The notes below the pieces were generated by a model. It had not been told where the DNA came from and did no database searches. It worked only from the letters and a program-made list of their open reading frames with translations. Of a stretch of 64,000 nt of DNA, positions 1-10,479 are shown piece after piece. The stretch is from Lantana camara (lineage: Eukaryota; Streptophyta; Magnoliopsida; Lamiales; Verbenaceae). The position numbers and the translations under genes were made by a program. Numbering within the stretch: the stretch's first letter is position 1; each line of letters begins with the position of its first letter. The DNA lies in assembly GCA_037501455.1 (NCBI GenBank), contig CM074858.1:14248501-14312500 (forward strand), given 5' to 3'.

Positions 1-77
1 CTATACGGCCGGACGAGCGGGGTGTTATAGTTGGTAGCCCCGATTCCGAAAGAAAAAATAGGGATTCGGGAAAAGAT

Positions 78-320
78 ATGGGGAAACAAGTAAAGATGGT
101 GAAGGAAGGCAAGAAAAAGTTCAAATCTAAGACTGATGTCGGTTTCAAACCTAAAGAAATCATGGTTGAGGTTGACAAGTCTAGGCGGGGATGCTTCCTT
201 TGTAATGGTGACCATCGGATGCGGGATTGCCCCAAGAAAAGCGAGTTGACGACCTTGTTGCCGAAGAGGATGGTGATGACGAGGCTTGCCCATCTCGTGT
301 TAATACTCTTTAGCTCTTGA
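78..320 (+). pseudogene. gag C-terminal fragment with zinc knuckle (chromovirus)
   Basis: This 80-residue open stretch is Lys-rich and then carries a CCHC zinc knuckle, CFLCNGDHRMRDCPKK, at about residues 39-54. Gag knuckles bind the element RNA during particle assembly. The spacing CxxCxxxHxxxxC is one residue shorter than the usual CX2CX4HX4C, a variant seen in some plant chromoviruses. The methionine at 78 is only the first in the open frame; the true gag begins before the window. It ends at a stop just before the protease frame. The call is firm because the protease and RT follow in order. Confidence 0.8.
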
Positions 321-340
321 ATGCTATTTAAGCAAAACCC

Positions 341-658
341 TTGGATCAACATGGGTTGATATACGTTAGGATCGCTCTTAATGGCAAGGAAGTGATGGAA
401 ATAATCGACACAAGTGCTACTCACAACTTTGTCGTGGACCGGGAAGTTCAGAAGCTTGGTCTTAAGCTTACTCCAGATGCGAGTAAAATTAAGGCTGTAA
501 ATTTGGATGCAAAGCCTATCAGGGGTGTTGCCAATGTGTCCTTGACGGTTGGTTCATGGAATGAACAATGCAGTTTGATGGTTATCCCTCTCGATGACTT
601 TGATGTGACTTTGGGAAATGAGTTTCTGAATGTGGCTAAGGTCTCAGTGATGCCTTAA
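341..658 (+). pseudogene. Retropepsin-like protease fragment (chromovirus)
   Basis: The 105 residues match the plant gypsy protease: a strand ending in EIIDTSATHNFV, then a conserved block ending near PLDDFDVTLGNEFL. The active site should read D-[ST]-G; here it reads D-T-S at residues 23-25, so Gly has become Ser, a G-to-A type change expected to kill the enzyme. The frame closes with a stop at 656-658 and continues directly in the next segment. Its job in an active element is to cut Gag-Pol into its parts. Confidence 0.85.
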
Positions 659-982
659 TTGGGTGGAATATTGATTGTGGACCCAAAGAATCCTAGTTTT
701 GTGCTAGGAATTCAAGCTGTTGAGGTGAATCATGTGGATAAGAAAGCAAAACTTGTTTCTGCAATGCGAGTTGAGGCCGGTCTAAGACACGGCAAAATGA
801 CTTACCTCGTTGCATTGGTGAAAATTAAGCCTGATGTGTTCCAGGAAGTGCCCGATGTTGTGGCGGAATTGCTTGAGGAATTCAAGGATGTAATACCCCC
901 TGAGTTGTCGAAAGAGTTGCCACCAAGGAGCGTTAGTGATCATAAGATCGAGTTGGAGCCCCGTGCTAAGCCTCCTTCGTGA
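659..982 (+). pseudogene. Protease-RT linker of chromovirus pol
   Basis: This continues pol after the protease stop. The end of the segment carries the run before RT seen in plant chromoviruses: ELPPRSVSDHKIELEPRAKP, where the family usually has an Arg-rich ELPPRR.xDHxIEL motif. A stop at 980-982 interrupts it. The next 110 bases lead into RT in another frame and contain a further in-frame TAG near 1062. No catalytic residues are expected here; its value is in showing the continuity of the broken polyprotein. Confidence 0.75.
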
Positions 983-1090
983 GCACCTTACAAAATGTGC
1001 CCTTCGGAGTTGGCTGAGTTGCGGAAACAGTTGGATGGATTGTTGGAGGCAGGCTTGGTGTAGCCTTCAAAGGCCCCGTACGGTTCCCCG

Positions 1091-1609
1091 GTGTTGGTCC
1101 AAAAGAAACAGGATGGCTTGTTGCGGATGTGTGTAGATTATAGGGCTTTGAATAAGGTTACTATAAAAAATAAGTACCCTATTCCAAATGCCCTTGATCT
1201 ATTTGATAAGCTAGCCAAGGCTCGGTTCTTTACAGAGATCGATCTAAGATCGAGATATAGGCAGATGAGAGTGGCTGAAGGTGACAAATCGAAGACAACT
1301 TGTGTCACGACGTACGGTTCGTTTGAGTTCCTAGTTATAACTTTCGGCTTGACAAACTCCCCTGCTACTTTTTGCAATCTAATGAATGATGTATTGTACG
1401 GGTTCTTGGATTGCTTTGTTGTTGTATACCTGGATGATATCGTAATATATAGTGAGTCCTTGGAGGATCACTTGAGGCATTTGATGGCTGTGTTTCTGAA
1501 ATTGAGAGAGTATAGTCTATATGCTAAGAAGGAGAAATGTGAGTTCTGTCGGGATGAGATCACTTTCCTTGGGCACATTCAGCCATGGCAAAGTGAAGAT
1601 GGATGCTAA
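1091..1609 (+). pseudogene. Reverse transcriptase domain (chromovirus)
   Basis: The 172 residues cover the RT fingers and palm. Recognisable blocks are MCVDYRALNKVTIKNKYPIP, the DLRSRYRQMRVAEGDK region, FGLTNSPATFCNLMNDV and the catalytic YLDDIVIYS (YLDD at residues 113-116). The catalytic aspartates are still present. The C-terminal residues read into the first copy of an 82-bp tandem duplication, which shifts the frame and ends the ORF at 1609. RT copies element RNA into cDNA using a tRNA primer. Confidence 0.92.
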
Positions 1610-1684
1610 GAAGGAGAAATGTGAGTTCTGTCGGGATGAGATCACTTTCCTTGGGCACATTCAGCCATGGCAAAGTGAAGATGG
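1521..1684. repeat. 82-bp exact tandem duplication inside RT
   Basis: 1521-1602 and 1603-1684 are identical copies; a third start (12 bases) follows at 1685. Because 82 is not a multiple of 3, the duplication shifts the frame between RT and the RT/RNase H connection. Perfect identity of the copies suggests the event is recent compared with the decay of the rest of the element. Confidence 0.95.
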
Positions 1685-1866
1685 ATGCTAAGAAGGTGCA
1701 GACTGTTGTGGATTGGACTGTTGCTACGAAGCTAAATGAATTGAGATCATTCTTGGGATTGGCTAACTATTACCGTAGATTCATCAAAGGTTATTCAAAA
1801 ATTGCTAACCCTTTGACGGATTTACTAAAGAAGGATCGGAAGTGGGAATGGTCGTTGGCTTATTAA
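1603..1866 (+). pseudogene. RT thumb / RNase H connection (chromovirus)
   Basis: After the 82-bp duplication the frame resumes with [39 protein letters not shown] and PLTDLLKKD, the conserved RT connection of Ty3/gypsy elements. The first third of the open frame is out-of-frame duplicate and is not element protein. The segment ends at a stop at 1864-1866 in the motif that leads into RNase H. A further TAG near 1966 lies between here and the next segment. Confidence 0.85.
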
Positions 1867-2328
1867 GATGAATTCGAGGCGTTTAAGGTGGCCATTACTT
1901 CAGCCCCTGTTCTAAAGATACCGAAATTTGACAAACCATTCGAAGTACAGGTTGATGCTTCTGGTTAGGCTCTTGGAGATGTGTTAGTGCAAGACAAATA
2001 TCCCATTGCTTTTGAAAGCCAAAAGCTCAAAGATGCAGAGTTAAGATACAACACACATGAGAAGGAAATGACGGCCTTTGTTCATTGCTTGGATGCTTGG
2101 CACCATTACCTTTTGGGTACGAGATTTGTTATTATAACCGATAATGTTGCTAATACTTATTTTAGGACTCAAAGGAAGCTAACTCCAAAACAAGCACATT
2201 GGCAAGAATTCCTTGGGGAATTTGATTTTCAGTGGATGCACAAGCTGGGTATTCATAATAATGTGGCTAATGCTTTGAGCAGAAAACAGGTTGACGAGGA
2301 TGTAGCTGCCTTAACCGTGATTGAATAG
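1867..2328 (+). pseudogene. RNase H domain (chromovirus)
   Basis: The stretch from 1867 to 1980 reads as the start of Ty3-type RNase H (around VDASG), interrupted by TAG. The open part at 1981-2328 continues with PIAFESQKLKDAELRYNTHE, then KEMTAFVHCLDAWHHYLLGT, FVIITDNVAN and NNVANALSRK. The usual TDH at the third catalytic position here reads TDN. RNase H removes the RNA strand during reverse transcription. Confidence 0.85.
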
Positions 2329-2331
2329 GAT

Positions 2332-2765
2332 TTGTTGGAGAAAATTCGAGAGATGTCCCAGAATGATACTGTGTACCAATGCATCATTGGTCAAGTGAAA
2401 GACAGCTTAGTTAGAAAATATTGGCTAGATGATGGATTGCTTTACGCAAAAGGTGGAAGACCCTATGTCCTGAGTGGCTTATTGAGGAGGCAGCTCTTGA
2501 GGGAAACCCACGACCCTTAATGGGCTGTCCACCCCGGAGTTAAAAGAATGCTCGCGCTGCTGTCCAGCCGGTATCATTGGCAAAAAATGGAGGATGATAT
2601 TGAAGCCTATGTTCGAACTTGCTTGGTGTGCCAACTTGACAAGTCCGAACGAAAGAAAGAAGCAGGTTTGTTGTAGCCTCTGCCTATTCCGAAGAGACCC
2701 TGGCAGTCCATCTCCATGGACTTCATTTCTGGGTCCCCGAAGGTAAATGGGATGACTTCAATATT
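2332..2765 (+). pseudogene. Integrase N-terminal (zinc-binding) region (chromovirus)
   Basis: 2332-2520 is an open stretch ending RQLLRETHDP at a TAA. Beyond the stop the same region reads the integrase HHCC finger: the WAVHPGVKR-like histidines, then VRTCLVCQ with the paired cysteines near 2610-2635. The next segment enters the catalytic core with MDFISGSPK near 2717. A TAG near 2675 adds another break. The finger helps integrase multimerise and bind LTR ends. Confidence 0.75.
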
Positions 2766-3070
2766 TGTGGTTGTCGATCGGTTATCGAAGTATGCGGTGT
2801 TCAATCCTGCCCTTAATGCATACCCCTGAAGTTGCTGCTGATTTGTTCTTTAGATATGTGATTAAATATTTCGGCATTCCCCAAGATATTGTGAGTGATA
2901 GGGATACCCGCTTCACTGGACGGTTGTGGGCTTCATTGTTTAATATGATGGGAACGGAGTTGAAGTTTTCAACAGCTAATCATCCCCAAACGGATGGGCA
3001 AACCGAGAGGATGAATCAGTTGTTGGAGGAATATTTAAGGCATTATGTGTCAGCAAGTCAGAAAAATTAG
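2765..3070 (+). pseudogene. Integrase catalytic core (chromovirus)
   Basis: The 101 residues contain IPQDIVSDRDTRFTGRLWAS (second catalytic Asp) and STANHPQTDGQTERMNQLLE (catalytic Glu in QTERMN), both diagnostic of Ty3/gypsy integrase. The first catalytic Asp lies just upstream, in MDF near 2717. A stop at 3068-3070 falls inside the domain and the frame continues broken to about 3290. Integrase inserts the cDNA into the chromosome. Confidence 0.9.
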
Positions 3071-3292
3071 GTGGAACTTCTTGACGTGGCCCAGTTTTGC
3101 TGCAATTTGCATAAGTCTTCAGCTATTCGAATGAGTTCGTTCGAGTTGGTGTATGAACAACAAGCATTAACGCCTCATGGGATTACTGTGTAGAAAACGG
3201 AAGACAAGTGTCCGGTTGCCTATCATTTTGCTACGACGACGCAGGAGTTAATTGATGATGCTAAGGACAGTTTAGCTAAGGCCCAGCGCAGA

Positions 3293-3859
3293 ATGAAGAA
3301 GTATGCGGATATGGGTAGACGACATGTTGAATTCGCTATTGGGGAGCAGGTGTTGGTGAAGATTACTCCTCAAATTTGGAAAAAGATCAGTTCCAAAACA
3401 GTGCATCGAGGGTTGGTTCCAAAATTTGATGGTCCATTTGAAGTCTTGAGTAGAGTGGGCAATGTTGCTTATCGGTTGAAGTTGGCTGACAGATTAAAAA
3501 TTCATCCAACATTCCATGTTAGCTTTTTGAAGAAGTATAATGCGGACTTGATGGATGAGCGAAGGAAGCAAACAAAGCGAGCACCACCTGTAATTCGTGC
3601 TCAATTTGAGAAGCTTGTGCAGAAAATTCTTAATGACCGAACGATGGGGCAAAGTAAGAAGAATAAGAGAACATATTACTTAGTCCATTGGAAGGGTGGA
3701 ACTAAGGCCGATGCTACTTGGGAAAAGGGTGTTACCTTGTGCAATTTTGAGAATGAACTTGCAAAATATTGGAAAGAGAAGGGGGAGAGTAGTGCACCTC
3801 CGATGAGGACGTCGGTTCCTTCGGGCGGGGAAGTTGGAAACGTGCCAACACCGGATTAG
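3293..3859 (+). pseudogene. Integrase C-terminus with chromodomain
   Basis: This 188-residue segment is the best preserved part of the element. It begins with the GPY/F-type module (VPKFDGPFEVLSRVGNVAYR then IHPTFHVSFLKKY) and ends with a chromodomain: VQKILNDR, TYYLVHWKGG and ADATWEKG with the conserved Trp residues of the aromatic cage region. In chromoviruses this domain is thought to steer integration toward heterochromatin. The stop at 3857-3859 is the natural end of pol. The start at 3293 is only the first methionine after upstream breaks. Confidence 0.92.
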
Positions 3860-4360
3860 GATGTTGGCTTGGTGAAACATCGTACTTGGCTTGGATCATT
3901 GGCTAAGTGTTTCGTACGGTGAGCTACGCGCCGGGAGAGGTTGAGGGTTTGCTGAAGTGCTGCGAGCATATGTTACGCGTTTGTACAAGTGCTGCGATAA
4001 AATGCTGGCAAGGGCTAGGCCGTGCGCAAAGGCAGCAAGCCAGTTCGCACACTGCGCAGGCAGCATACGGGATTGGTGCGGATTGATTTGGACAAGTGCA
4101 GACAGGCGCTGGGCACGAGCGCGTAAAGCAGGCAGTTGGCTCGCGCGTTTGGCAACGTGCGCGGGTTTTACGGAGCAGTTTCCTTGGCGGGAACTGTTAT
4201 GCTCCTACGCGCGGCTAAGGAAAATTTGAGCATGCGGTTTCTATCAAATTTTGGAGGCAACATAGCATCTTAAGTGGACTGCTGGGCAGTTTATGCTGTG
4301 AAAAACTACCCACTAGCTGGCAGAACAAGGTTGGCCCGTTCTTGACCTAGTTGTGGGGGA
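3860..4360 (+). other. 3' untranslated part of the chromovirus with polypurine tract
   Basis: About 500 bases separate the pol stop from a G-rich tract (GTGGGGGATG near 4353-4362). The middle is GC-rich with many GCGC/GCACGC words, unlike the AT-rich surroundings. The open frame at 3957-4229 has no recognisable protein and I treat it as chance. Confidence 0.5.
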
Positions 4361-4700
4361 TGTTCACAACAGATTACTTTGTAATTATAATAGGCCTATG
4401 AGCTGCATGAAAATGATCATTGTGTGCGAGCCTTGGGCAAGTTCCTTGTATTAAGAAGTGCGAGTAATAATACAAAGGTTGGGATTTTCCCGTAAAGGGG
4501 CTGCTGCCTTACGATTGTTGCATGTTTGTCCTGATTGGCTTGTAAAATCAAACACTCAAACTAAATCAAACACGAGTGTGCGTGAGGGAGTGATTTGGCT
4601 GACTGATTCGAAAGGAATCAGGACGAAGGTGGTCGGATTCTAGAAAAATTGAAGTTTAAGAGTTCGAACTCCTTTCACCTAGTATGGTGGAAATTACACG
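4361..4700 (+). repeat. Possible 3' LTR of the chromovirus (right boundary uncertain)
   Basis: TGTTCACAAC begins directly after the G-rich tract, as expected for an LTR start. I cannot see the 5' LTR, so the right end is not fixed; 4700 is a rough guess based on short LTRs of related elements. The nearby 4735-4890 block may be flank or LTR. Confidence 0.3.
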
Positions 4701-4905
4701 ACGTTAAATTAGGCATGACGACGAGTCAAGATGGATTGCGAACTTCGTAATCCGGCTTGGAAAAAGCTCATATCCATTTCGTGGGAGCCGAGCTGTGTCG
4801 TGCCTTGGCTCGGGTCGTGGCAGATGCGAGCCAAGTCCGAGCTAGATATATTTTGTTCGATGGCTCGTGAATCGACTTGCGAGCTATAATATTTATATTT
4901 TTTAA

Positions 4906-4930
4906 ATATATATATATATATATATATATA
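4906..4930. repeat. (AT)n microsatellite
   Basis: Uninterrupted AT dinucleotide run. Confidence 0.95.
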
Positions 4931-5420
4931 CCACTTTAAGTTGTAGCACTTCCCTTAGTACTACAACCCCCTCACCGCAATACTCCCCAAGTGGAGGTTA
5001 GACCTACCCCTCAGGAAATACTACGACGAACGGTTTAAATGGTAATTGAATAGAGCACAAGGCATAACACAGCGGAAGATCTGAGAATTTAAAACTTCGC
5101 AAATAGATGGGGATGGTGATACACATGAAGAGTAAAACTTATTATTTTTATTAAAGTGGTTCATATATGAGGTGATAATATGCGGAGATAAAACGTAAGG
5201 GCAACTTATTTATAATATATACAAGCTCTGGACTAAGTGTCCTTGAGTTAACCCGAATCTAATATGCACGACACCCTACTGCTCCAAGATACCACTAGGT
5301 GTCGTTCCACTGCTCCTTGAAATCATGCATTTGAAACGGGTGAGGATTAGTCAAAGTGACTAAGTGAAGGGGGTATGATAGTTTATATGTATACATATAT
5401 ATATTTATATGATAAAGAAG

Positions 5421-5445
5421 ATATATATATATATATATATATATA
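5421..5445. repeat. (AT)n microsatellite
   Basis: Uninterrupted AT dinucleotide run. Confidence 0.95.
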
Positions 5446-6330
5446 GTATTCATGAGATAAAAAGCAACAAAACCCTAATCTTTTAACTCTCTGAACACTC
5501 ATGCAGCAGTCAGCCCTCTGCCCGCCTTCTCGGCCTCTTGCACTGATCCACTCATTCATGCCTGCCGAACGCCACCGATGCCACCCCCTACCACAAGCCA
5601 CCGATGCCACCGCCCACCGCAAGCTACCCACGCCACCATGCCCCACCATTTTCCCATCTCGACCTGTCACACTTATTCATGCCACCACCACACGTCGCAT
5701 GCCACCAATCTTTGGGCCTCTCCCACAGATCCACTCACCGGCGCCATCGCCGCCCGCCACCACATCCACCATCCTTCTCCCACCACACGCGACCACCCTT
5801 CTCCAACAGTCCAGTTGCTTCGTCCTTTATAAGTATAACAAATTCTCTTTTGTTTTTTAGATGTAATTTTATTCTTATTAATATTCTGTTGATTTTATAT
5901 ATATTTTTTTAATGGGATTATATACATATATATATATATCAGTATGTATTTTATAAATTTTGATTTATGAATTAAGAAATGAATGCATTCTTAGACTTTA
6001 GATCGTTGTTGTTTTTGCTGTTTTGTAAATTGTGGTTCATGAATTGAGAAATGAATGCATTCTTGAATTTGAGATTTTTTTTGTCTGAATTGAGAATGCA
6101 TTAACTTTTAAATATTGTATGTGTTTTGGAATGAGCCATTAGTTTTATTAGAATGGTTTTTATGGTTGAGTGTTCGAAATTTCTAGTATAAGAAACCCAA
6201 AAAATCATGTAGTGGGGAACAAAAATTGGCTCGCGAACTGGCTCAAGCCATGATCCGAGCTGTTCTAGAGTCAATTTTTAATGCCGATTTAAATGTCGAG
6301 CGCGAGCCACAAAAAAAAGAGCCAAGGCAT

Positions 6331-6454
6331 TGAAGAGAAATAATTGGGTTCCACAAGTAATGGAGAAGTTCTATTACTTATAATGTGGAAAAATACATAC
6401 ATAATTATAATATTAAAATATAAATAAAATAAACAAAGTATAGACACACGAACA
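6331..6454 (-). repeat. 3' LTR of the Ale copia element
   Basis: 124 bp. Read on the minus strand it begins TGTTCGTGTG and ends in CA. It is preceded on that strand by the purine tract CTTGAGGGGGG (6455-6465). It aligns along its length with 15318-15436. Confidence 0.93.
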
Positions 6455-6465
6455 CCCCCCTCAAG
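6455..6465 (-). other. Polypurine tract of the Ale element
   Basis: The minus strand reads CTTGAGGGGGG directly upstream of the 3' LTR, the primer position for plus-strand DNA synthesis. Confidence 0.85.
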
Positions 6466-6494
6466 TGAAGCAGGGGTAACCATGCGAAGCATGC

Positions 6495-6776
6495 TCAATT
6501 GGAAAATGCAGATGTTGACAAGCCTTTCGTGAAAATATCAGCCACTTGATGTGAAGCTGGAACATAGTGAACAAGAACATCACCTTCAGCAACTTTTTCA
6601 TGAACAAAGTGATAGTCTATTTCAATATGTTTGGTCCAAGCATGGAAAACAGGATTAATGGTTAAGTATGTAGGACTAACATTATCATAATAAATAATCA
6701 GAGGATCCTCTAAGAAAACATCAAGAACACAGAGTGATTGTCGAAGCCAAAAGGATTTTGCTACTGCATAGGCCAC
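6495..6776 (-). pseudogene. copia RNase H, C-terminal part (Ale)
   Basis: The 93 residues match the end of copia pol: [20 protein letters not shown], then [15 protein letters not shown], then [20 protein letters not shown], the family's near-terminal signature. The canonical YCDN/SA motif is altered to YYDNVS. The RNase H start (the [10 protein letters not shown] region, where a TEAEY motif is expected) lies upstream in a broken frame at 6777-6905. It ends close to the polypurine tract as in intact elements. Confidence 0.88.
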
Positions 6777-6841
6777 CGAACGATATTCAGACTCTGTACT
6801 AGATCGGGAAACGATAGGCTGCTTTTTAGCACACCAAGAAA

Positions 6842-7900
6842 TTAAATTAGAACCAACAAATATTGCATAACCAGTTGTAGAACTTCGAGTATCCGGACAG
6901 CTAGCCTAATCAGCGTCAGCGAATGCAATTTATGAAGATTCTGAATAAGGAGATAGCATAAGACAATGACCAAGGGTGTCTTGCAAGTAACAAAATATAG
7001 CTTGACAAGTTGAAGGGGAGATGTGCGGGGATAATGCATAAACTGACTAGCAATACTCACAACATAAGCAATATCCAGACGTGTCAACGTTAGATAATGA
7101 AGTGCACCAACCATACCAAGATAAAGAGAAGGATCATCAAGTAACTCACCATCATAAAGTGAAGGTTGAAACTTTGACGGACAAGGTGTGTGCACTGTAT
7201 TTGCAGTATGCAACTGAAACTTGATATGCAAATCCTGTGTGTATCTTGCTTGAGTTAAGAAAAGACCCGAAGAAGAGCAAGAAGCCTCAATTCCCAAAAA
7301 ATAATGAATATCACCCAAGTCTTTCATAGCAAAGGTTGTAGATAGCTTAGAAATAAATGAGTCAACCACAATTGAAGAACTGCCTGTAAGCACAATATCA
7401 TAGACATATAGTAACAAAACCATAGTTGTTGTGGAAGACCAGAAGATAAACATAAAGCTGTCAGCCTTACTATAAATAAATCCTGGACCCAAAAGAAAAG
7501 AGCTGAACTTTAGAAACTATGTACGATGAGCCTGCCGAAGTCCATAAAGAGCACATTGCAGCTTGCATACATGATTAGGAAATGAAGGATGAACAAAGCC
7601 TGGCGATTGTTTCATATACATGTCCTCAGTTAAATAACCATGTAGAAAGGCATTTTTTACTTCAAGTTGTCAAATAACCCAAGAATGAGAAATAGCAATT
7701 GAAAGTACAGTACAAATAGTTGTCGGTTTAACAATCGGACTAAATATCTCGTTGAGTAGGTTGTTGATGAAATCCTTGAGTTACAAGACGAGCTTTATAC
7801 CTTTCTAAAGACCCACCTGATTTGAGTTTAACCTTGTACACCCACTTGTATCCTACTAGGTTCTGTTTAAGGTTATAAGGAACAAGTTTCCATGCGTTAT
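6842..7900 (-). pseudogene. copia reverse transcriptase (Ale)
   Basis: The open part (6842-7492) carries the RT palm: LLLYVYDIVLTGSSS, then MKDLGDIHYFLGIEA, then LDIAYVVSIASQFMHYPRTS. The catalytic YVDD reads YVYD, so one active-site Asp is Tyr. Upstream, 7493-7900 continues in other frames with the RT start, including a KLVP..L motif and ERYKARLVTQGF. That RT start is cut at 7903 by the CACTA insertion and the remainder lies beyond 12537. Inactive. Confidence 0.88.
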
Positions 7901-7929
7901 TAGCACTACAAAAAAATAGGCTGTTTCCA

Positions 7930-8375
7930 ACCGATTTTCAGTGACTGATCAATGACCGATTAGTGACCGATATCACATATATATAACAATCAGTGACCGA
8001 TACTAATCGGTCACTGATCTTGGGACCGATTATCACCGGATCAGTCACTGATTTTATGACCCAAAATTTAATCGGTCACTGATTCTGTGACCGATTACTA
8101 TCTGTCACTGATTGTTTGAATATGGTATAATGTGATCACTAATTTTGTGACCGATATTTTATCGGTTACTAATCAGTCACTGATTTTGTGACCCAAACCC
8201 TAATCGATCACTAATTTTGTGACCTAAACCCTAATCGGTCACAGATAAATCGGTTGCAGATCAGTCATAGATTACTTAATTTTGATATACTTCGGCCACT
8301 GATCGGTCAATGATGTTATGACTCAAAATTATATCGGTCACTAATTTGTCACCAATCGGTCAGTAATCACATTTT
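7930..8375. repeat. Left subterminal repeat array of the CACTA element
   Basis: Repeated 12-13 bp words of the type AATCGGTCACTGAT and their inverse occur more than a dozen times. In En/Spm-type elements such arrays are the binding sites of the TNPA-like protein that brings the ends together. Confidence 0.9.
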
Positions 8376-8635
8376 CAAGAACACAAAAATATAAATAAAT
8401 CAATTTTGAATTTATTATTGCTTTTATCTTTTAATGTTAGAGATTTTTTTTTTGAAAATACCTAAAATACAAATAACGTATACATCAAACTATTTAATGT
8501 AATTATTTTCATTTTTTTGAACAAAGTATAAATTTGATCATTAACTATTTAATCAAATTTATACCAAACATTGGCTTTTCATTCTTTGAACAAAGTTAAA
8601 TTTGATCATTAAGTGTTTAAATATGTTTCAAAATA

Positions 8636-9121
8636 TTAATTGAATCAAAATGATGCACTTGATAACTGATTTGAAGTTCATAATTTAGAAGAATGTTATT
8701 AGAATCAATCCGTGAATCAGATCATGTTTCAACTTTATTAAATTAAATTTAAAACTCGACTTAATTTTGTTAGATTAGCTTATAAAAGATATTTTGAATT
8801 ATTCGTTGAATCCAAATGATCCACTAAGAATTGATCATTTGAAGTTCATAATTTATAAGAATGTTAGAATTGATTCGTGAATTAGATCTAGTTTCAAAAT
8901 TTTACTAAACTTAATTTGAAACTCGACTTAACTTTGTTAGGTTAATTTAAAAAACTATGCTTTGAATTATTCATTAAATCAAAGTGATCCACCTAGAATT
9001 GATTCGAAGTTCATAATTTAGAAGAATGTTAGAATCGATTCGTGAATTAGATCAAGATCCAAAATTTTATTAAATTTAATTTGAAACTCGACTAAAACTT
9101 ATTGGATTAATTAATAATAAG
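8636..9121. repeat. Three tandem copies of a ~165-bp repeat inside the CACTA element
   Basis: The anchor GAAGTTCATAATTTA recurs at 8673, 8841 and 9006, spacings of 168 and 165. Each copy continues with GATTCGTGAATTAGATC and a Leu/Lys-free AT-rich tail ending in GAAACTCGACT-like sequence. The copies have diverged by many point changes. They encode nothing recognisable. Confidence 0.85.
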
Positions 9122-9299
9122 CTATTTAAAATTAGACCGTTTGAGTTCGGTTCAATTAAAGCTCGTTTGAATTTATTTTATATCATAATTGATCCAAACT
9201 TAATTAAACATTAACAACTTAATGTTAGGTTATATATTCGCCTAATTATAAAGTGTGAATTATCATATTTTTGCCTCACTATTTGATTTGTTTGTGGAT

Positions 9300-10290
9300 A
9301 CATGATTGGATTTTATGTTTTCTGTAGGAAAGTCTGACCGGAAGGAATTAAAAGAAAATTAGCATAATTGAGGAGGAAAATTCAAGCACCAAAACTAGTT
9401 TATTTCCTCTTTTCCTTATTCCGTTGAATACTATGTTTTCTTATTCGTATTTGTCTTTTAATTTCGTTATGAATTTCTAATTCGTTTTTAGTTGGGATTT
9501 TCAAAGCATGCTTTAGATGTTGTGAGACAATTTCTTTGGGTTGATTAATCAAAGTTATCCGTTTTATTTCCAATTTCATGTCATTGAGTGTTGTTCAATT
9601 CTTTGATTAGTGCACGAATCCTAGAGTTATCAACACATATACAACTAGTTAATTTATTTGGTGGAGTCTAACCGGGTAATTAACGAAGTGGCAATCAACA
9701 CTAGGTTGTTAAGTTCGGCTGATTTTGTGTTGTGGAATATTACGGTCTAATTAGGCGAAGTAGGAGTTTCTACTTAGTCGGTTATGGTTAGTGTTTCTTT
9801 AGATCGTAAAGCAATTAGTTAATTGAATCTTGGAAGGAGTTTCTGAAAATGTTATTAGCTAATTAGGGACTAGTCTTTAGGAGTTTCTTCAGATTATTCT
9901 AAAAATACGAAGAAACGAGGGAGCCTAAGGTAATTGGTAACTATAGCTAGCCTAATGAGGAATTAATCACCCTGTCCGTGATCATAGTCTGATGCATGCG
10001 TAGGAAAATCCCGGCTATTTGATATATACTGAATTTATCCTAGTTAATTCTTAGTCTCAATTTTAGTTTAGCTAATCCGTAGTTTGTTTACTTAATTTAT
10101 TTTTAGTTTAAGCATAAATCTCAAAAACCCCCCATTTTAATTATTTGTTTTCGTTCCTTGGCATATTAAGAGTTACGATATCGTCCAATCCCCGTGGATC
10201 GACCCCTTTTACCACTATTTTCAATTTAATTGTATTCGGTACTTGGGATTTATTATTGGTGGCCTCGACACCCATCACTTAATAATAGTT
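9300..10290 (+). other. Segment resembling retroelement untranslated sequence within the CACTA body
   Basis: This is more complex sequence than its neighbours, ending with CAATCCCCGTGGATCGACCCC and then GGTGGCCTCGACACCC. Similar wording is common near the ends of plant gypsy elements, so it may be a captured or inserted fragment. I found no LTR pair or target duplication, so the identity is a guess. Confidence 0.3.
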
Positions 10291-10479
10291 AAATGATTAA
10301 TTTATTAAGTAATTTTGTTAGTGAAACTAAATTTATAAAATTTATTACTTTTATCTATTAATGCAATTTTCCTAATTAACATATATATGTCTATTAAATA
10401 GTATTTGTTATTTTAATATTTTAATAGCAATTATAGTGTAGTGCTAGTGCTTCATTATTTTAAAACTAATTGAGGACTT

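Larger units (their letters stand above)
1..4360 (+). mobile_element. Degenerate Ty3/gypsy chromovirus, 3' part (5' LTR and gag start lie outside the window)
   Basis: Domain order along the plus strand is gag zinc knuckle, aspartic protease, reverse transcriptase, RNase H, integrase, then a C-terminal chromodomain. This is the Ty3/gypsy order with the chromovirus signature. The reading frame is broken by many stops and frameshifts, one of them caused by an 82-bp tandem duplication at 1521-1684, so the copy cannot encode a working polyprotein. The 5' LTR, primer site and gag N-terminus would lie upstream of base 1. The knuckle has the short CxxCxxxHxxxxC spacing. I did not settle the sub-lineage; a Galadriel- or Reina-like chromovirus is possible. 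Confidence 0.9.
4735..6325. other. Unassigned sequence with GAGCTCG-like blocks
   Basis: No gene is recognised. Two blocks rich in variants of GAGCC/GCTCG (about 4790-4885 and 6225-6325) bracket AT microsatellites and a CCA/CAC-rich stretch at 5500-5800 whose open frames are low-complexity His/Pro/Thr and not believable proteins. The right block is cut by the Ale copia insertion and continues at 15442. Confidence 0.4.

Noticed and set aside
3957..4229. 90-residue open frame
   Set aside because: In the GC-rich 3' untranslated part of the chromovirus; no family; GC-rich DNA has fewer chance stops.
4650..4690. Possible tRNA T-arm (AGAGTTCGAACTC)
   Set aside because: No acceptor, D-arm or anticodon arm around it.
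5501..5912. Overlapping open frames of 84-119 residues
   Set aside because: Low-complexity His/Pro/Thr from CCA/CAC-rich DNA in all three frames; no start context or family.
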